34,388 bases of DNA. It comes from a bacterium. Its GTDB lineage: Bacteria; Planctomycetota; Planctomycetia; Pirellulales; Pirellulaceae. Position numbers and translations under genes: made by a program. Under the pieces are notes generated by a model. It was not told where the DNA came from, made no database searches, and worked only from the letters and a program-made list of their open reading frames with translations. The stretch is from the NCBI GenBank assembly GCA_024743355.1, contig JANSWS010000032.1, positions 1 through 34,388 on the forward strand, in the 5' to 3' direction. Positions 18,518 to 26,379 of the stretch are shown here, piece after piece; positions within the stretch are counted from its first letter, which is position 1; every line of letters starts with the position of its first letter.

Positions 18518-19150
18518 TCAATAAGGAGCGTTGCTTGAATCGTCCAGAATGCACAAACGCAAGCGTCGGATCGCCCGCGTATAGCGTTTTAGGACACCGG
18601 ATCTGGTAAGTCCCAATATCTCCGCGATTTCCTGGGTGCTTAGTTCTTCAAAATGCCGCATGGCGATAATCTCACGCTCATCTTCTTCCATGTGACTGAG
18701 CGCCTCGAAGAGTTTGCTTTGCACTTCGGCTTTTAGCAAATTGCGATCCACAGAGGTAAACTGTCCGGCCAATTGCGTCGCTAGATTAACCACGCTCGCA
18801 TCCTGCGAAGGCGATGCCACGAGTGCAATTTCGCGAAAAGCCGTGCGTTTTTCCGCTCCCAAGTGCTTGCGTTGAAGTTGGTCCAGTTGCTGGATCGTCA
18901 GTCTTCGCAGCCAAGCAAACAAGGGCATAGGCCGCTGCTGGGTAAAGTCAGGCAGACGGCGGGCAAACTCGAAAAAGGTATCTTGCAACACGTCGGAAGC
19001 ATCCAGTCTGGCTTGCAATTGCGGATGCATGCGCAGCTTTACCGTGCGTCTGAGACGCTCACGGTAGGATTCAAATACCGAGGCGATGGCCTGAGTATCA
19101 CCGGATCCTGCCTGTTCAAGCAATAGGTCTTCGTCCGGTGTTTCAGGCAT
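18518..19150 (-). CDS. ECF sigma factor, planctomycete type
   Basis: About 210 residues if started at the ATG at 19150 (MPETPDEDLL). An in-frame TTG at 19225 would add 25 residues that do not resemble the family. Region sigma-2 is visible as ASDVLQDTFFEFARRLPDF, which binds core polymerase and recognises the -10 element. Region sigma-4 is the helix-turn-helix around LSTQEIAEILGLTRSGVLKR, which contacts the -35 element. The sequence resembles the planctomycete-specific ECF subfamily. No anti-sigma gene is adjacent; the WD40 kinase starts 207 bases downstream on the same strand. In planctomycetes such sigma factors are often encoded next to Ser/Thr kinases, so control by phosphorylation is a reasonable inference. 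Confidence 0.93.
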   Translation of the reverse strand: MPETPDEDLLLEQAGSGDTQAIASVFESYRERLRRTVKLRMHPQLQARLDASDVLQDTFFEFARRLPDFTQQRPMPLFAWLRRLTIQQLDQLQRKHLGAEKRTAFREIALVASPSQDASVVNLATQLAGQFTSVDRNLLKAEVQSKLFEALSHMEEDEREIIAMRHFEELSTQEIAEILGLTRSGVLKRYTRAIRRLRLCILDDSSNAPY

Positions 19151-19354
19151 GGTTGACTCGATGCAGAGAGAGGAGGCTCTGAAGTCTTCAGTATAAGTCA
19201 CCAGACGTCCCCGACAATCTCGCAACGCCTCCCAATCAGGTGGAAGGCAATCGTGATCCTGCTGACACGGCCAATCGTGTTGGAACGCGGCGAAACTTCT
19301 GGCTGGTCACGCAAGCGACGCACATTTGCTTGATTGGCTGGCCGAAAATAGAAA

Positions 19355-19378
19355 TAGCCCAAGCAGTGGCTTGGGCTA
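19355..19378 (-). terminator. Intrinsic terminator after the RdgC-like gene
   Basis: A perfect 10-base stem (TAGCCCAAGC / GCTTGGGCTA) with a 4-base loop is followed on the - strand by TTTCTATTTT. It lies about 75 bases past the stop codon of the RdgC-like gene. This separates that gene from the downstream sigma factor transcript. Confidence 0.8.
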
Positions 19379-19454
19379 ATGGAGAGTTGTTGTGAGTGGC
19401 GGCAGCCAACGCGACTGAGAGCATCACGCTCACACGGTCGTTTCGACCCGCGCG

Positions 19455-20633
19455 CTAGGCTGCGGGCATGCGCCGCAGTGCTTCCTGGCTGGACAACCAG
19501 TGGCTAATCTTGTTTCGAGTCTCGGGCCAAGCCTTGCCGACACGCACTCCACAGAATGCCTGGAATAGCAAATCGACCGTCTCGGCCAGCCTTCGAATCG
19601 AGTTAATCCTTTCATCCAGGTCATGGGGATCATCATCGTCCGCCAAGTGAATCTTGGCACCGCTGATCGCCAGCATCTCAGCCTGCAGGACCAGGTCAAA
19701 CTGTTGGCCGTCGCGAACCAACGTCATACCGGATTTTCGCGGTAGTTTGCCCGAACGGATCGCCTGCCGTGCCTCCGAGAGTTGTACTGGTGATTCCGCG
19801 GAAATCGTCTCCTTGCCGAATTCTCCCAAGGGACATTCCAGCGTCAATGTCTTGGTGAGCATTGCGGTGACCTCGGATTCGTCTCCCAGACCAATCGTGT
19901 CGGTTTCGTTCTCAAGCGTGAACCACAACCACAATAAGAACTCGTTGCCCAGGAAATCCGGATTCGTGGAATGCTCATTCGTCCAGGCCACTTCGGATAC
20001 CGAACGCTCGGGAATGAAGGTCTCCGGAACCAGATCGTCCACAGCGTCAAAATGATTGGTTGTTCGCGCCCAATCCAATGCTGTGGTACCGGCTGTGATA
20101 CGCGAAAGTTCGACTTCGAAGGTTCGCTCGATTAAATCGGTGCAATGTCCAATCACAGCAGCGCCGGAACCGGCGATGTAAAGAATGCTTGTCTGCAGAT
20201 CCCACAAAATCGGGTAGGACTGCATCCGATGGTATTTGCCGGTGGCAATTTCAGCTTCGCAGCGGGCTTCGACAGCATCTTTCGCCTCTTGCCGCTGAGC
20301 CTTAGTCGGCCTGCGGCTGCCGTTATCTTGCGTGAGTGCAGCTAGTTCCATCTTCAGCCAGGCTTTGCGGATCGCAGAAGGTACGTCATTAGTGTCGATA
20401 CGAATGGCCGCATGCAACGCACCGTTAATGACGTTCTTGCCCAAATCGAAGTGCTGATCGAACAAATGTTCTCCTCCAAGAAAACCGACCCGCACGTTAT
20501 CGTTGGAAGAAGTTGCAGATTGGCCGCTAGCGAATCGTTCCAGTTTGGCGATATCTTCGTCACAAAAGGCTTTTTGATCGAAGCCGGAAACATGGAAACG
20601 TTCAAACGCGAGGCTACCAGACAGGAATGGCAT
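19455..20633 (-). CDS. rdgC: RdgC-like recombination-associated protein
   Basis: About 392 residues from the ATG at 20633, which has GAGAG about 6 bases upstream; an in-frame TTG 12 bases earlier is less likely. The start MPFLSGSLAFERF, the central RIDTNDVPSAIRKAW, the lysine/arginine-rich RRPTKAQRQEAKD followed by YPILWD, and LGNEFLLWLWF match long RdgC-like proteins (PF04381) as I remember them. The C-terminal region (AIRSGKLPRKSGMTLVRDG, then LAISGAKIHL) also fits this longer subgroup; E. coli RdgC is only about 300 residues. RdgC forms a ring on double-stranded DNA and modulates RecA. The gene appears monocistronic, with its own terminator. Function here is by family resemblance. Confidence 0.78.
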   Translation of the reverse strand: MPFLSGSLAFERFHVSGFDQKAFCDEDIAKLERFASGQSATSSNDNVRVGFLGGEHLFDQHFDLGKNVINGALHAAIRIDTNDVPSAIRKAWLKMELAALTQDNGSRRPTKAQRQEAKDAVEARCEAEIATGKYHRMQSYPILWDLQTSILYIAGSGAAVIGHCTDLIERTFEVELSRITAGTTALDWARTTNHFDAVDDLVPETFIPERSVSEVAWTNEHSTNPDFLGNEFLLWLWFTLENETDTIGLGDESEVTAMLTKTLTLECPLGEFGKETISAESPVQLSEARQAIRSGKLPRKSGMTLVRDGQQFDLVLQAEMLAISGAKIHLADDDDPHDLDERINSIRRLAETVDLLFQAFCGVRVGKAWPETRNKISHWLSSQEALRRMPAA

Positions 20634-21150
20634 AGAGGCTCTCAAAAATCAAGGAAGGCGACGATTGGGAATTCGTAGGTCTATCGTCACCAAAGCGATG
20701 GCGAGTACGGAAACTTAACCTGCCAAGCTATGAAGCGAAGATTTTGTACAGTCGTGTTTTCCCAGCGCGTCCACCGACGCGGCAAAGCTTACGCAATAGC
20801 AACCCTGCCGAGTCCTGGGTAGCAGGACTCTTTTTGAAATACTGGATGCACCAACTGGGCAGCCTAAGTCTGTCAATTCAAATATCCCGTAGCCGCTTCT
20901 CACACTCCGCTGGGGGAATCAAAGAAACCTATCTGAAAACCAAAGAGAACCGTGTCTAATGTCAAAACTACTAATGGTTTTCGGATGGGTTCTAGTTCCA
21001 ATCTTCGCTGCCCAGCGGTCGATGTTTCCTGGAGCCTCCGTCCCGCAGGGAAATAGTCGGATTTGCAATGGAATGTTTTTGCCATGATCCAGCGGGAAGC
21101 TTATGCTGATCCTCTAACGCTGCGAATCCTGTCCGTTCCAGGTAGTTGGT
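20634..21150. other. Divergent intergenic region between RdgC-like and MoaD-like genes
   Basis: This 517-base region lies between a - strand gene and a + strand gene, so it should hold both promoters. It contains a perfect hairpin CGCGTC-CACC-GACGCG at 20766-20781 and a terminator-like hairpin at 20810-20835. Short open frames in it lack recognisable protein features. The sequence from about 20745 to 20835 is the part most likely to be an RNA or a dispersed repeat. Confidence 0.5.
20810..20835 (+). terminator. Terminator hairpin with no gene upstream of it
   Basis: GAGTCCTG (20810-20817) pairs perfectly with CAGGACTC (20823-20830) around GGTAG and is followed by TTTTT. This is a textbook + strand intrinsic terminator. 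No + strand gene precedes it; it lies about 315 bases before the MoaD-like start. It could end a small RNA or act in the leader of the downstream operon. Confidence 0.65.
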
Positions 21151-21423
21151 ATGGTGACGCTCAAAATCCCCAAAATCCTGGAAAGTTGTTGCGGTGGAAA
21201 GTCCAGCTTGGAGATGGACGCGACATCCTTAAGGCAGCTGATTGCAAGGCTCGAAAGCGACTACCCGAAACTCTATGCCAGTATGTGTTCCGAGTCGGGA
21301 CGACCGCGGCGTCACATTCATCTCTTCCGAGGTGATGGTAGTCTGCTGAACGTTGACGACCTCGATGCCGCATTCAAACCGCGCGAGGTGATCTTTGTCT
21401 TTCAAGCTGTTTCGGGAGGTTAG
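21151..21423 (+). CDS. MoaD/ThiS-like small sulfur-carrier protein
   Basis: A 90-residue protein with the size and ending of the beta-grasp MoaD/ThiS family. The C-terminus FVFQAVSGG carries the terminal Gly-Gly that family members use for adenylation and thiocarboxylate formation. The region LRQLIARLESDYPKLY fits the family's central helix, and REVIFVFQAVSGG the last strand. The ATG follows AGGTAG at a long spacing. Its stop is only 2 bases before the GTG start of the BNR propeller gene, so the two are probably translationally coupled. No MoaE, ThiG or activating E1-like enzyme is nearby, so its partner pathway is unknown; molybdopterin, thiamine or a protein-conjugation role cannot be told apart from sequence alone. 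Confidence 0.85.
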   Translation: MVTLKIPKILESCCGGKSSLEMDATSLRQLIARLESDYPKLYASMCSESGRPRRHIHLFRGDGSLLNVDDLDAAFKPREVIFVFQAVSGG

Positions 21424-21425
21424 TT

Positions 21426-22541
21426 GTGGCAGATCGGGTTTTGATCAGTATTGGCACCAAGAAAGGTGTTTTCGTCGCGGACGGTTCAGTGCGCCGCCAA
21501 AAGTTTTCTTTGCAAGGTCCTTACGGACAAGGGGTGGCGGTTTACAGCACGCTGATTGATACGCGACGCGCATCGCCGCGTGTGTTTGCTTCCAGCTGCA
21601 ACGCCTTCTTCGGCATGAAGCTGCTGATGTCCTCCAATCTAGGCAAGACCTTTAAGGAAACCAAAAGTCCACCAGCCTTTCCTAAAGCGGATGGACGCGA
21701 GTTGGAAAATATCTGGTCCTTGGAGCCCGGTGCCGACAAACGCGAACTGTGGTGCGGGGTTCAACCCGCAGCGCTGTTCCACAGCGGCGACGGAGGCGAC
21801 AGTTGGGAGTTAGTAGAGGGCATCAGCAACCACGAGCATGCCCCACATTGGCATCCTGGACAAGGCGGTTTGTGTTTGCACACCATCGTTCGCCGAGGTG
21901 ATCGGATGCACGTGGCCATCTCAGCCGGAGGGCATTACATCAGCGATGACAATGGGCAACACTTCCAAGCCGCCAATGACGGCGTTGGTGCTGGGTTTGT
22001 TCCCGACCCCTATCCAGAATTTGGACAGTGCGTGCACAAAATTGCCTGCCATCCCGATACGCCGCATCGGCTGTATATGCAGAATCATGGCGGCTGGGCT
22101 GAATGGCATGGCCCCGGAGGCCCCAGGCCCAACATCGGTGTGCTGCGTTCCGATGACTATGGCCAGACATGGACCTCCATCGCCGAAGGCTTGCCATCCG
22201 ACTTTGGATTTCCGATCCTAGTACATCCGCAGAATCCCGATGTGGTGTACGTCATGCCACTGGATCCCATGACCCGCGTTTGTCCACAGGGAGCGCCGGC
22301 CGTCTATCGCTCTCAAAACGCCGGCAAATCATGGCGCAGGTTGTCGAAAGGGCTGCCCAAAAAAGACAGCTACTTCACGGTGCTGCGTGACGCTATGAGC
22401 ATCGATGAATCCAAATCGCCCGCAGTCTATTTCGGCACGACGACCGGGCAATTGTGGATCGGCCGCGACGGAGGCGAGCAGTGGGATTGTCTGTTCGATT
22501 CACTACCGCCCATCAACTGCGTCAAAGTGGCAATCGTGTAG
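21426..22541 (+). CDS. BNR/Asp-box beta-propeller protein (sialidase-like fold)
   Basis: A 371-residue protein starting at a GTG 2 bases after the MoaD-like stop. It has six Asp-box motifs of the SxDxGxTW type: SSNLGKTF, SGDGGDSW, SDDNGQHF, SDDYGQTW, SQNAGKSW and GRDGGEQW, consistent with a six-bladed propeller. There is no signal peptide, so it is predicted cytoplasmic, unlike secreted sialidases. The sialidase Arg triad was not identified, so a glycosidase label would be unsafe. A His-rich stretch (NHEHAPHWHPGQGGLCLH) between blades could bind metal. Tight pairing with a MoaD/ThiS-like gene suggests the two proteins act together; the activity is unknown. Confidence 0.85.
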   Translation: MADRVLISIGTKKGVFVADGSVRRQKFSLQGPYGQGVAVYSTLIDTRRASPRVFASSCNAFFGMKLLMSSNLGKTFKETKSPPAFPKADGRELENIWSLEPGADKRELWCGVQPAALFHSGDGGDSWELVEGISNHEHAPHWHPGQGGLCLHTIVRRGDRMHVAISAGGHYISDDNGQHFQAANDGVGAGFVPDPYPEFGQCVHKIACHPDTPHRLYMQNHGGWAEWHGPGGPRPNIGVLRSDDYGQTWTSIAEGLPSDFGFPILVHPQNPDVVYVMPLDPMTRVCPQGAPAVYRSQNAGKSWRRLSKGLPKKDSYFTVLRDAMSIDESKSPAVYFGTTTGQLWIGRDGGEQWDCLFDSLPPINCVKVAIV

Positions 22542-22611
22542 CAGTCTATTCATCGACGGTCGATTCATGCCTCGCGATTGTTTCCTTCATCTAGAGCTTC
22601 GGTACAAACTG

Positions 22612-23940
22612 CTAGCGGCTCGCAATCCAGTTGCCGTTTTGCAGCACACGGTCGATCTGGTACATCGCACGCATGTCTTGCAGTGGGTTGCCGTTCACGA
22701 TCAGGATGTCGGCAAGTTTCCCGGGCTCAATGGAGCCCAGCCGATCCTGGCAACCGAGGAACTCGGCGTTCTTCAGCGTTGAGGCTTGGATGACTTCCAT
22801 GTTGCTCAAGCCCGCTTCGTGCAGCAGTTCCATTTCACGTTGAAAGGCCCAGCCGAGTTCCACCTTGGGCGACCAAGTATGGGATCCCGTGACCACGGTA
22901 ATGCCGGCTCGATGGCAGAGGCCGACGAAGCGCAGCATGTTGGCGAAACCCTGAGCCTGAAACTCGGCTGTATTGTTATCGCCCAGCCTGCGTTCGAAAG
23001 TGGCCAATGTGGGAGAAACAATTGTTCCCTGCTGGCGAAGTACTTCCAGCAACTGCTCGTCTTTGTTCGATGCCTCAAAATCCAGAGTTGCCCACAAGCG
23101 ATAACGACCATCCTTGCGAGCTTCATTGTCAGCACCTACTTCGGCGCGAAACTGCTCCGCGATCTCTTTACCGGCGAGCACTGTGCCGAACGACGTAATG
23201 TGTTCAATCCCGTCCAAGCCAGCCATGATCGCTTGATCCGCATCGATCAACTCAAGATGCGCGGTAACAGGAATGCCCAATTCGTGGGCTTTGTCGCAAG
23301 TTGCTTGGATCTCGGCCAGAGGTAACCGAAAATAAATCTTGATTGCCGAGGCCCCCTGCTCGAAATACTGTTGGGTGACTTCACGTGCGTGATCGGGCCC
23401 AGCTATTTCCACGGCATTATCAGGCCAGGACAGGGGCGCTTGGTCGTAGTGGGGGCCGGTGAGAAACAGTCGAGGAGCCTGTCGCTCCGGATTGCGATAG
23501 GCGTCGTAAACCTCAATCGGTCGGCCAGGATCTCGAGCGGAAGTGACTCCATGAGACAGAAACAAGGGCGGGATACTGAAAACCGTCTCTCCCGTAGCCG
23601 TGTGGAAGTGTGAGTCCACCAGGCCTGGCAAAACCGTCTTGCCACTCGCATCGTAGCGCGTTGCCTCGGCGGGTATTTCAAGCTCGCCCAAAACTCCGAC
23701 TTGCACAATCTGACGCCCCTGAATCAGCACTACGGAGTTCTCCACCGCAGGGCTGCCAGTCCCGTCGATTAAGCGTCCCCCGACAATGGCAATCCACTGC
23801 GATGCGGGTGGGTCGACTGGAGGATTGATCTCCCGCAATCCGCTGAATTGGGCGGCCAGCGGATGTAGGCTACACAGGCCAAGCAACAGCGTCACTAGCT
23901 TGGACAACACATACCCGGAAATGATTCTCATGGACTTCAC
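22612..23940 (-). CDS. Exported amidohydrolase-family protein
   Basis: A 442-residue metal-dependent hydrolase of the amidohydrolase superfamily. The N-terminus is a signal peptide (hydrophobic about 11-29, likely cleavage after LAA or AQ). The composite beta-sandwich segment VGGRLIDGTG precedes GLVDSHFH, whose HxH (111-113) is the first metal-ligand pair. Further expected ligands are Lys201 (AIKIYF), His228 (VTAHLE) and His247 (GIEHI). The C-terminus LGSIEPGKLADILIVNGNP is typical of the imidazolonepropionase/prolidase-like branch. The start is either GTG at 23940, preceded by AGAGAG, or ATG at 23931; both keep the signal peptide. It is convergent with the BNR gene. The substrate cannot be predicted; a periplasmic peptidase or lactonase activity is possible. 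Confidence 0.9.
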   Translation of the reverse strand: MKSMRIISGYVLSKLVTLLLGLCSLHPLAAQFSGLREINPPVDPPASQWIAIVGGRLIDGTGSPAVENSVVLIQGRQIVQVGVLGELEIPAEATRYDASGKTVLPGLVDSHFHTATGETVFSIPPLFLSHGVTSARDPGRPIEVYDAYRNPERQAPRLFLTGPHYDQAPLSWPDNAVEIAGPDHAREVTQQYFEQGASAIKIYFRLPLAEIQATCDKAHELGIPVTAHLELIDADQAIMAGLDGIEHITSFGTVLAGKEIAEQFRAEVGADNEARKDGRYRLWATLDFEASNKDEQLLEVLRQQGTIVSPTLATFERRLGDNNTAEFQAQGFANMLRFVGLCHRAGITVVTGSHTWSPKVELGWAFQREMELLHEAGLSNMEVIQASTLKNAEFLGCQDRLGSIEPGKLADILIVNGNPLQDMRAMYQIDRVLQNGNWIASR

Positions 23941-24300
23941 GTTGGTAACTCTCTGCTGATAGTTTCATTTAGGCGCATGATCCGCTGATAATCCACTTGC
24001 TTAGGGATTGTATCCGATATGGTCTCTCCCGCGGCGGCCGACTTAACGGATCCTTGGTAGAGCTGGCGGATTGACTTCTCGATTGGCTAGCACGTTTTGG
24101 TTCGACGAGGTATCGCTTTTGCATCCGGAAAAACGACTGCCTGTGTGTATTTAATAGCCTGTCGCTGGCAAGGGATGTTGCATTTCGCACATGAGGGCGC
24201 TTCACATTGTCACAGCCTCTGCCCAGTCCATGCGTGTACCGCAGGAAATCGATGGTGCTGTCTAAAAGTTCGTTTTAGTTTTTGAGTCAGGAGTGCAGGA
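23941..24300. other. Divergent intergenic region before the GYD gene
   Basis: This 360-base gap separates the - strand amidohydrolase from the + strand GYD gene. Both promoters should lie here, but no convincing promoter, RNA gene or hairpin with a T-run was found. The only firm element is the ribosome binding site AGGAG at 24289-24293. Confidence 0.5.
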
Positions 24301-24588
24301 ATGACCCGTTACATCAGCTTGCTTTCGTTCGCCACGCGCGGCATCGAGGAAGTGGCTAAATCGCCGAAGCGTGCAGCCGATTTTCGGCAGGAGGTCGAGA
24401 AATTTGGAGGCAAGGTAATAGCGCAATACTGGTGTATGGGCAGTTGCGATGGCGTCGTCATTTTCGAAGCCCCGGATGAAGTGACGGCAACTTCGTTGTT
24501 GCTCAAGCTGGATCAACTGGGGAACGTCAAGACGCAAACCCTACGCGCCTACGATGAGGCAGAGTTTCAAGCCATCTTACAAAGGTGA
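24301..24588 (+). CDS. GYD-domain protein
   Basis: A 95-residue protein matching the GYD domain (PF08734): the start TRYISLLSFATRGIEEVAKS, the central GKVIAQYWCMGSCDGVVIFEAP in which the usual GxYD is replaced by GSCDG, and a C-terminal beta/alpha segment LGNVKTQTLRAYDEAEF. The fold is a small ferredoxin-like barrel whose function is unknown. The start is supported by AGGAG 7 bases upstream. The FhcB homologue begins about 94 bases downstream on the same strand, so an operon is possible. It is small and soluble, without signal peptide. Confidence 0.85.
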   Translation: MTRYISLLSFATRGIEEVAKSPKRAADFRQEVEKFGGKVIAQYWCMGSCDGVVIFEAPDEVTATSLLLKLDQLGNVKTQTLRAYDEAEFQAILQR

Positions 24589-24682
24589 AGTTTTTGCGTA
24601 GGATGGAGTAGAATCCGGGCAGCGTTTTTGTCAAAAGCTGCGACCGGTGGTTGTGAAACGAAGGCCCGGCGAAGAAGCTTCT

Positions 24683-25984
24683 ATGCCAAGATTTCAGCAT
24701 GTGCCTTGCCCCGGCTGTGGTTGCGTCTGCGACGACTTGGTGTTGACAACTGCCAAGGGACAGCTGGAAGCTGTCGAGCCCAATTGCGCGGTTGCCGAGA
24801 ACTGGTTTCGACGGCACTGGCGGGTGCCGTCGCAGCCGCATTTCGTTGCTGGTGAGGCGGTCGAATTGCATGCCGCCGTCGCAAAGGCAGTGGCTATCTT
24901 GAATGCGGCAGAATATCCGCTGATCTATGGACTTTCACGAGCTGATACGTCCGGACAAAGGGCTGCGGTAGCTCTGGCGGATCGGTTGGGCGGTGTAATC
25001 GATTCTACGGCTTCTCTCTGCCACGGTCCGTCCATCATGGCACTCCAAGAAGTCGGTGAAGTCACCTGTACGCTGGGTGAAATTCGCAATCGTGCCGATC
25101 TGGTAATTTTCTGGGGCTGCGATCCTGCGGAAACACACCCGCGTCACGCGGAACGCTACTCGGTGTTTCCATCTGGCAGGTTGCGCAAGAACGGGCGTTC
25201 CGATCGTACCGTCTTTCTGGTGGGCGATTCCGAGCGTGTGCATACTTGGCGGTTGAACGCATCGGCAGATCCCCCGGATCAAGTGGTCGCCATCGATCCC
25301 GGTGGTGATTTTGAGGCCATCAACTACCTGCGAGGCAGAATCCGAGGCCGTTGGGTAGGTCCCAAACAAGACCATTTGGAGACTTTGCTGGAAGCGATGC
25401 GGGCCTGCGAGTACGGAGTTGTGTTTTTTGGATTGGGGCTAGCGAAGACGAGCATGGGCGGAGCTAGTCAAGCCACGGAGACGGGGCACATTGACGTCGC
25501 CGCACTGCTGTCTCTGGTTGCGGAACTGAATGCCATCACCAGGTTCACCGCCCGCCGAATGCGGCTTCAGGGAGATGTTTCCGGTGCCGATAACGTGCTG
25601 CTGTGGCAGACAGGTTATCCCTTCGGCGTCGATTTCTCGCGCGGCTATCCGCGTTATAACCCGGGTGAGTACACCTGCAACGAACTTCTCGAACGCGGTG
25701 ATGTGGATGCTTGCCTGTTGCTGGGAGCGGAAACGACTCGTTACCTATCCGAAAAGGCTCGCGCTTACCTGCAATCGGTACCGACCATCGTCATCGATTA
25801 TCCTGGGGTTCAAGAAGCGGTTTCGGCCGATGTGCACATCACCACGGCCGTACATGGAATCCATGTGCCTGGCACCATTTATCGCATGGATAACGTGCCC
25901 CTTTCTCTCAGAGCTCTCTCCACGGCCACGCTGCCCACGGACGCCCAGGTATTGCAAGCGATTACCGAGCAGTGTGAAGATTGA
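24683..25984 (+). CDS. fhcB: Formylmethanofuran dehydrogenase subunit B homologue
   Basis: About 433 residues from the ATG at 24683, which follows GAAGAAG; an in-frame GTG at 24647 would add 12 residues. It resembles FwdB/FhcB, the molybdopterin-type subunit of the formyltransferase/hydrolase complex of tetrahydromethanopterin-linked C1 transfer, known in methylotrophs and planctomycetes. The N-terminus CPGCGCVCDDL (Cys 9, 12, 14, 16, with a further Cys 35) resembles the FeS-binding motif of archaeal FwdB. SLCHGPS (Cys113) resembles the archaeal CHGPS segment that carries the metal-ligand cysteine. Downstream features include FWGCDPAETHPRH and MGGASQATETGHID. No other fhc or mch/mtd genes are within the window. 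Whether the cofactor sites are functional is not known. Confidence 0.9.
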   Translation: MPRFQHVPCPGCGCVCDDLVLTTAKGQLEAVEPNCAVAENWFRRHWRVPSQPHFVAGEAVELHAAVAKAVAILNAAEYPLIYGLSRADTSGQRAAVALADRLGGVIDSTASLCHGPSIMALQEVGEVTCTLGEIRNRADLVIFWGCDPAETHPRHAERYSVFPSGRLRKNGRSDRTVFLVGDSERVHTWRLNASADPPDQVVAIDPGGDFEAINYLRGRIRGRWVGPKQDHLETLLEAMRACEYGVVFFGLGLAKTSMGGASQATETGHIDVAALLSLVAELNAITRFTARRMRLQGDVSGADNVLLWQTGYPFGVDFSRGYPRYNPGEYTCNELLERGDVDACLLLGAETTRYLSEKARAYLQSVPTIVIDYPGVQEAVSADVHITTAVHGIHVPGTIYRMDNVPLSLRALSTATLPTDAQVLQAITEQCED

Positions 25985-26002
25985 GGACAATGGCTTTTCT
26001 CA

Positions 26003-26033
26003 TAGTCGCCGATCGCTTCGCGATCGTAGCGTT
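26003..26033. repeat. Hairpin repeat, copy 1 (TAGTCGCC...GTAGCGTT)
   Basis: The flanks TAGTCGCC and GTAGCGTT surround a perfect hairpin GATCGC-TTC-GCGATC (26011-26025). The same flanks recur at 26339-26370 around a different stem, which indicates a dispersed palindromic element in which pairing is conserved but stem sequence is not. Confidence 0.7.
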
Positions 26034-26288
26034 TAGGCCTGAAAACAATCGATCTCACTGTGGTACTGTCCAGCTAGTGCTCTGGTCGAAACCCATTAGC
26101 CGCTTCGGCGTTAGCTTTGCCAGGCAAGGAGACAATGCTTGCACATTTTATTGGCGACGAACAACCTGCGACGAGAACAACCTGGCTCGTCCCTGGTTGC
26201 ATTAGTTTTAGGTCGGTGAACAACCTTCGATTAAATCCAACGCCGTAGAACCGCGGCTAACGCCGGCCTGCTGATAGAATTAGCCAAG

Positions 26289-26304
26289 CTCCGACAAGTC
26301 GGAG
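26289..26304. repeat. Perfect palindrome CTCCGAC-AA-GTCGGAG
   Basis: A 7-base perfect stem with a 2-base loop is followed by CACTCC and a run of seven A. Read on the - strand, the T-run precedes the hairpin, so it is not a terminator for the - strand gene. It looks like another intergenic palindromic repeat. Confidence 0.6.
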
Positions 26305-26338
26305 CACTCCAAAAAAACTAATAGCCTGGCGAACACGA

Positions 26339-26370
26339 TAGTCGCCTTTCGCTTCCGCGAAAGTAGCGTT
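26339..26370. repeat. Hairpin repeat, copy 2 (TAGTCGCC...GTAGCGTT)
   Basis: Same flanks as the element at 26003-26033, here around the perfect stem TTTCGC-TTCC-GCGAAA (26347-26362). It ends about 10 bases after the stop of the - strand acyltransferase gene, so it may form a structure at that transcript's 3' end. Confidence 0.7.
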
Positions 26371-26379
26371 CTTCCGCTT

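Larger units (their letters stand above)
25985..26379. other. Intergenic region rich in hairpin repeats
   Basis: This 395-base gap lies between convergent genes (fhcB on +, acyltransferase on -). It is bracketed by two related hairpin repeats at 26003-26033 and 26339-26370, with a third palindrome at 26289-26304. Pairs such as TTAGCCGCTTCGGCGTTAG (near 26096) and CCGCGGCTAACGCCGG (near 26252) are partly complementary. No gene was recognised. Confidence 0.6.

Noticed and set aside
20744-20959. A 71-codon + strand frame and a 62-codon - strand frame over the hairpins at 20766-20835.
   Set aside because: Both run through the terminator hairpin and look unlike proteins; the hairpin structure explains the sequence better.
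21151-21423. Assigning the small Gly-Gly protein to molybdopterin or thiamine synthesis.
   Set aside because: No MoaE, ThiG, ThiF or other pathway genes are adjacent, so the family level is the safest call.
21426-22541. Labelling the BNR protein a sialidase.
   Set aside because: Asp-boxes only show the propeller fold; the arginine triad and a signal peptide were not seen.
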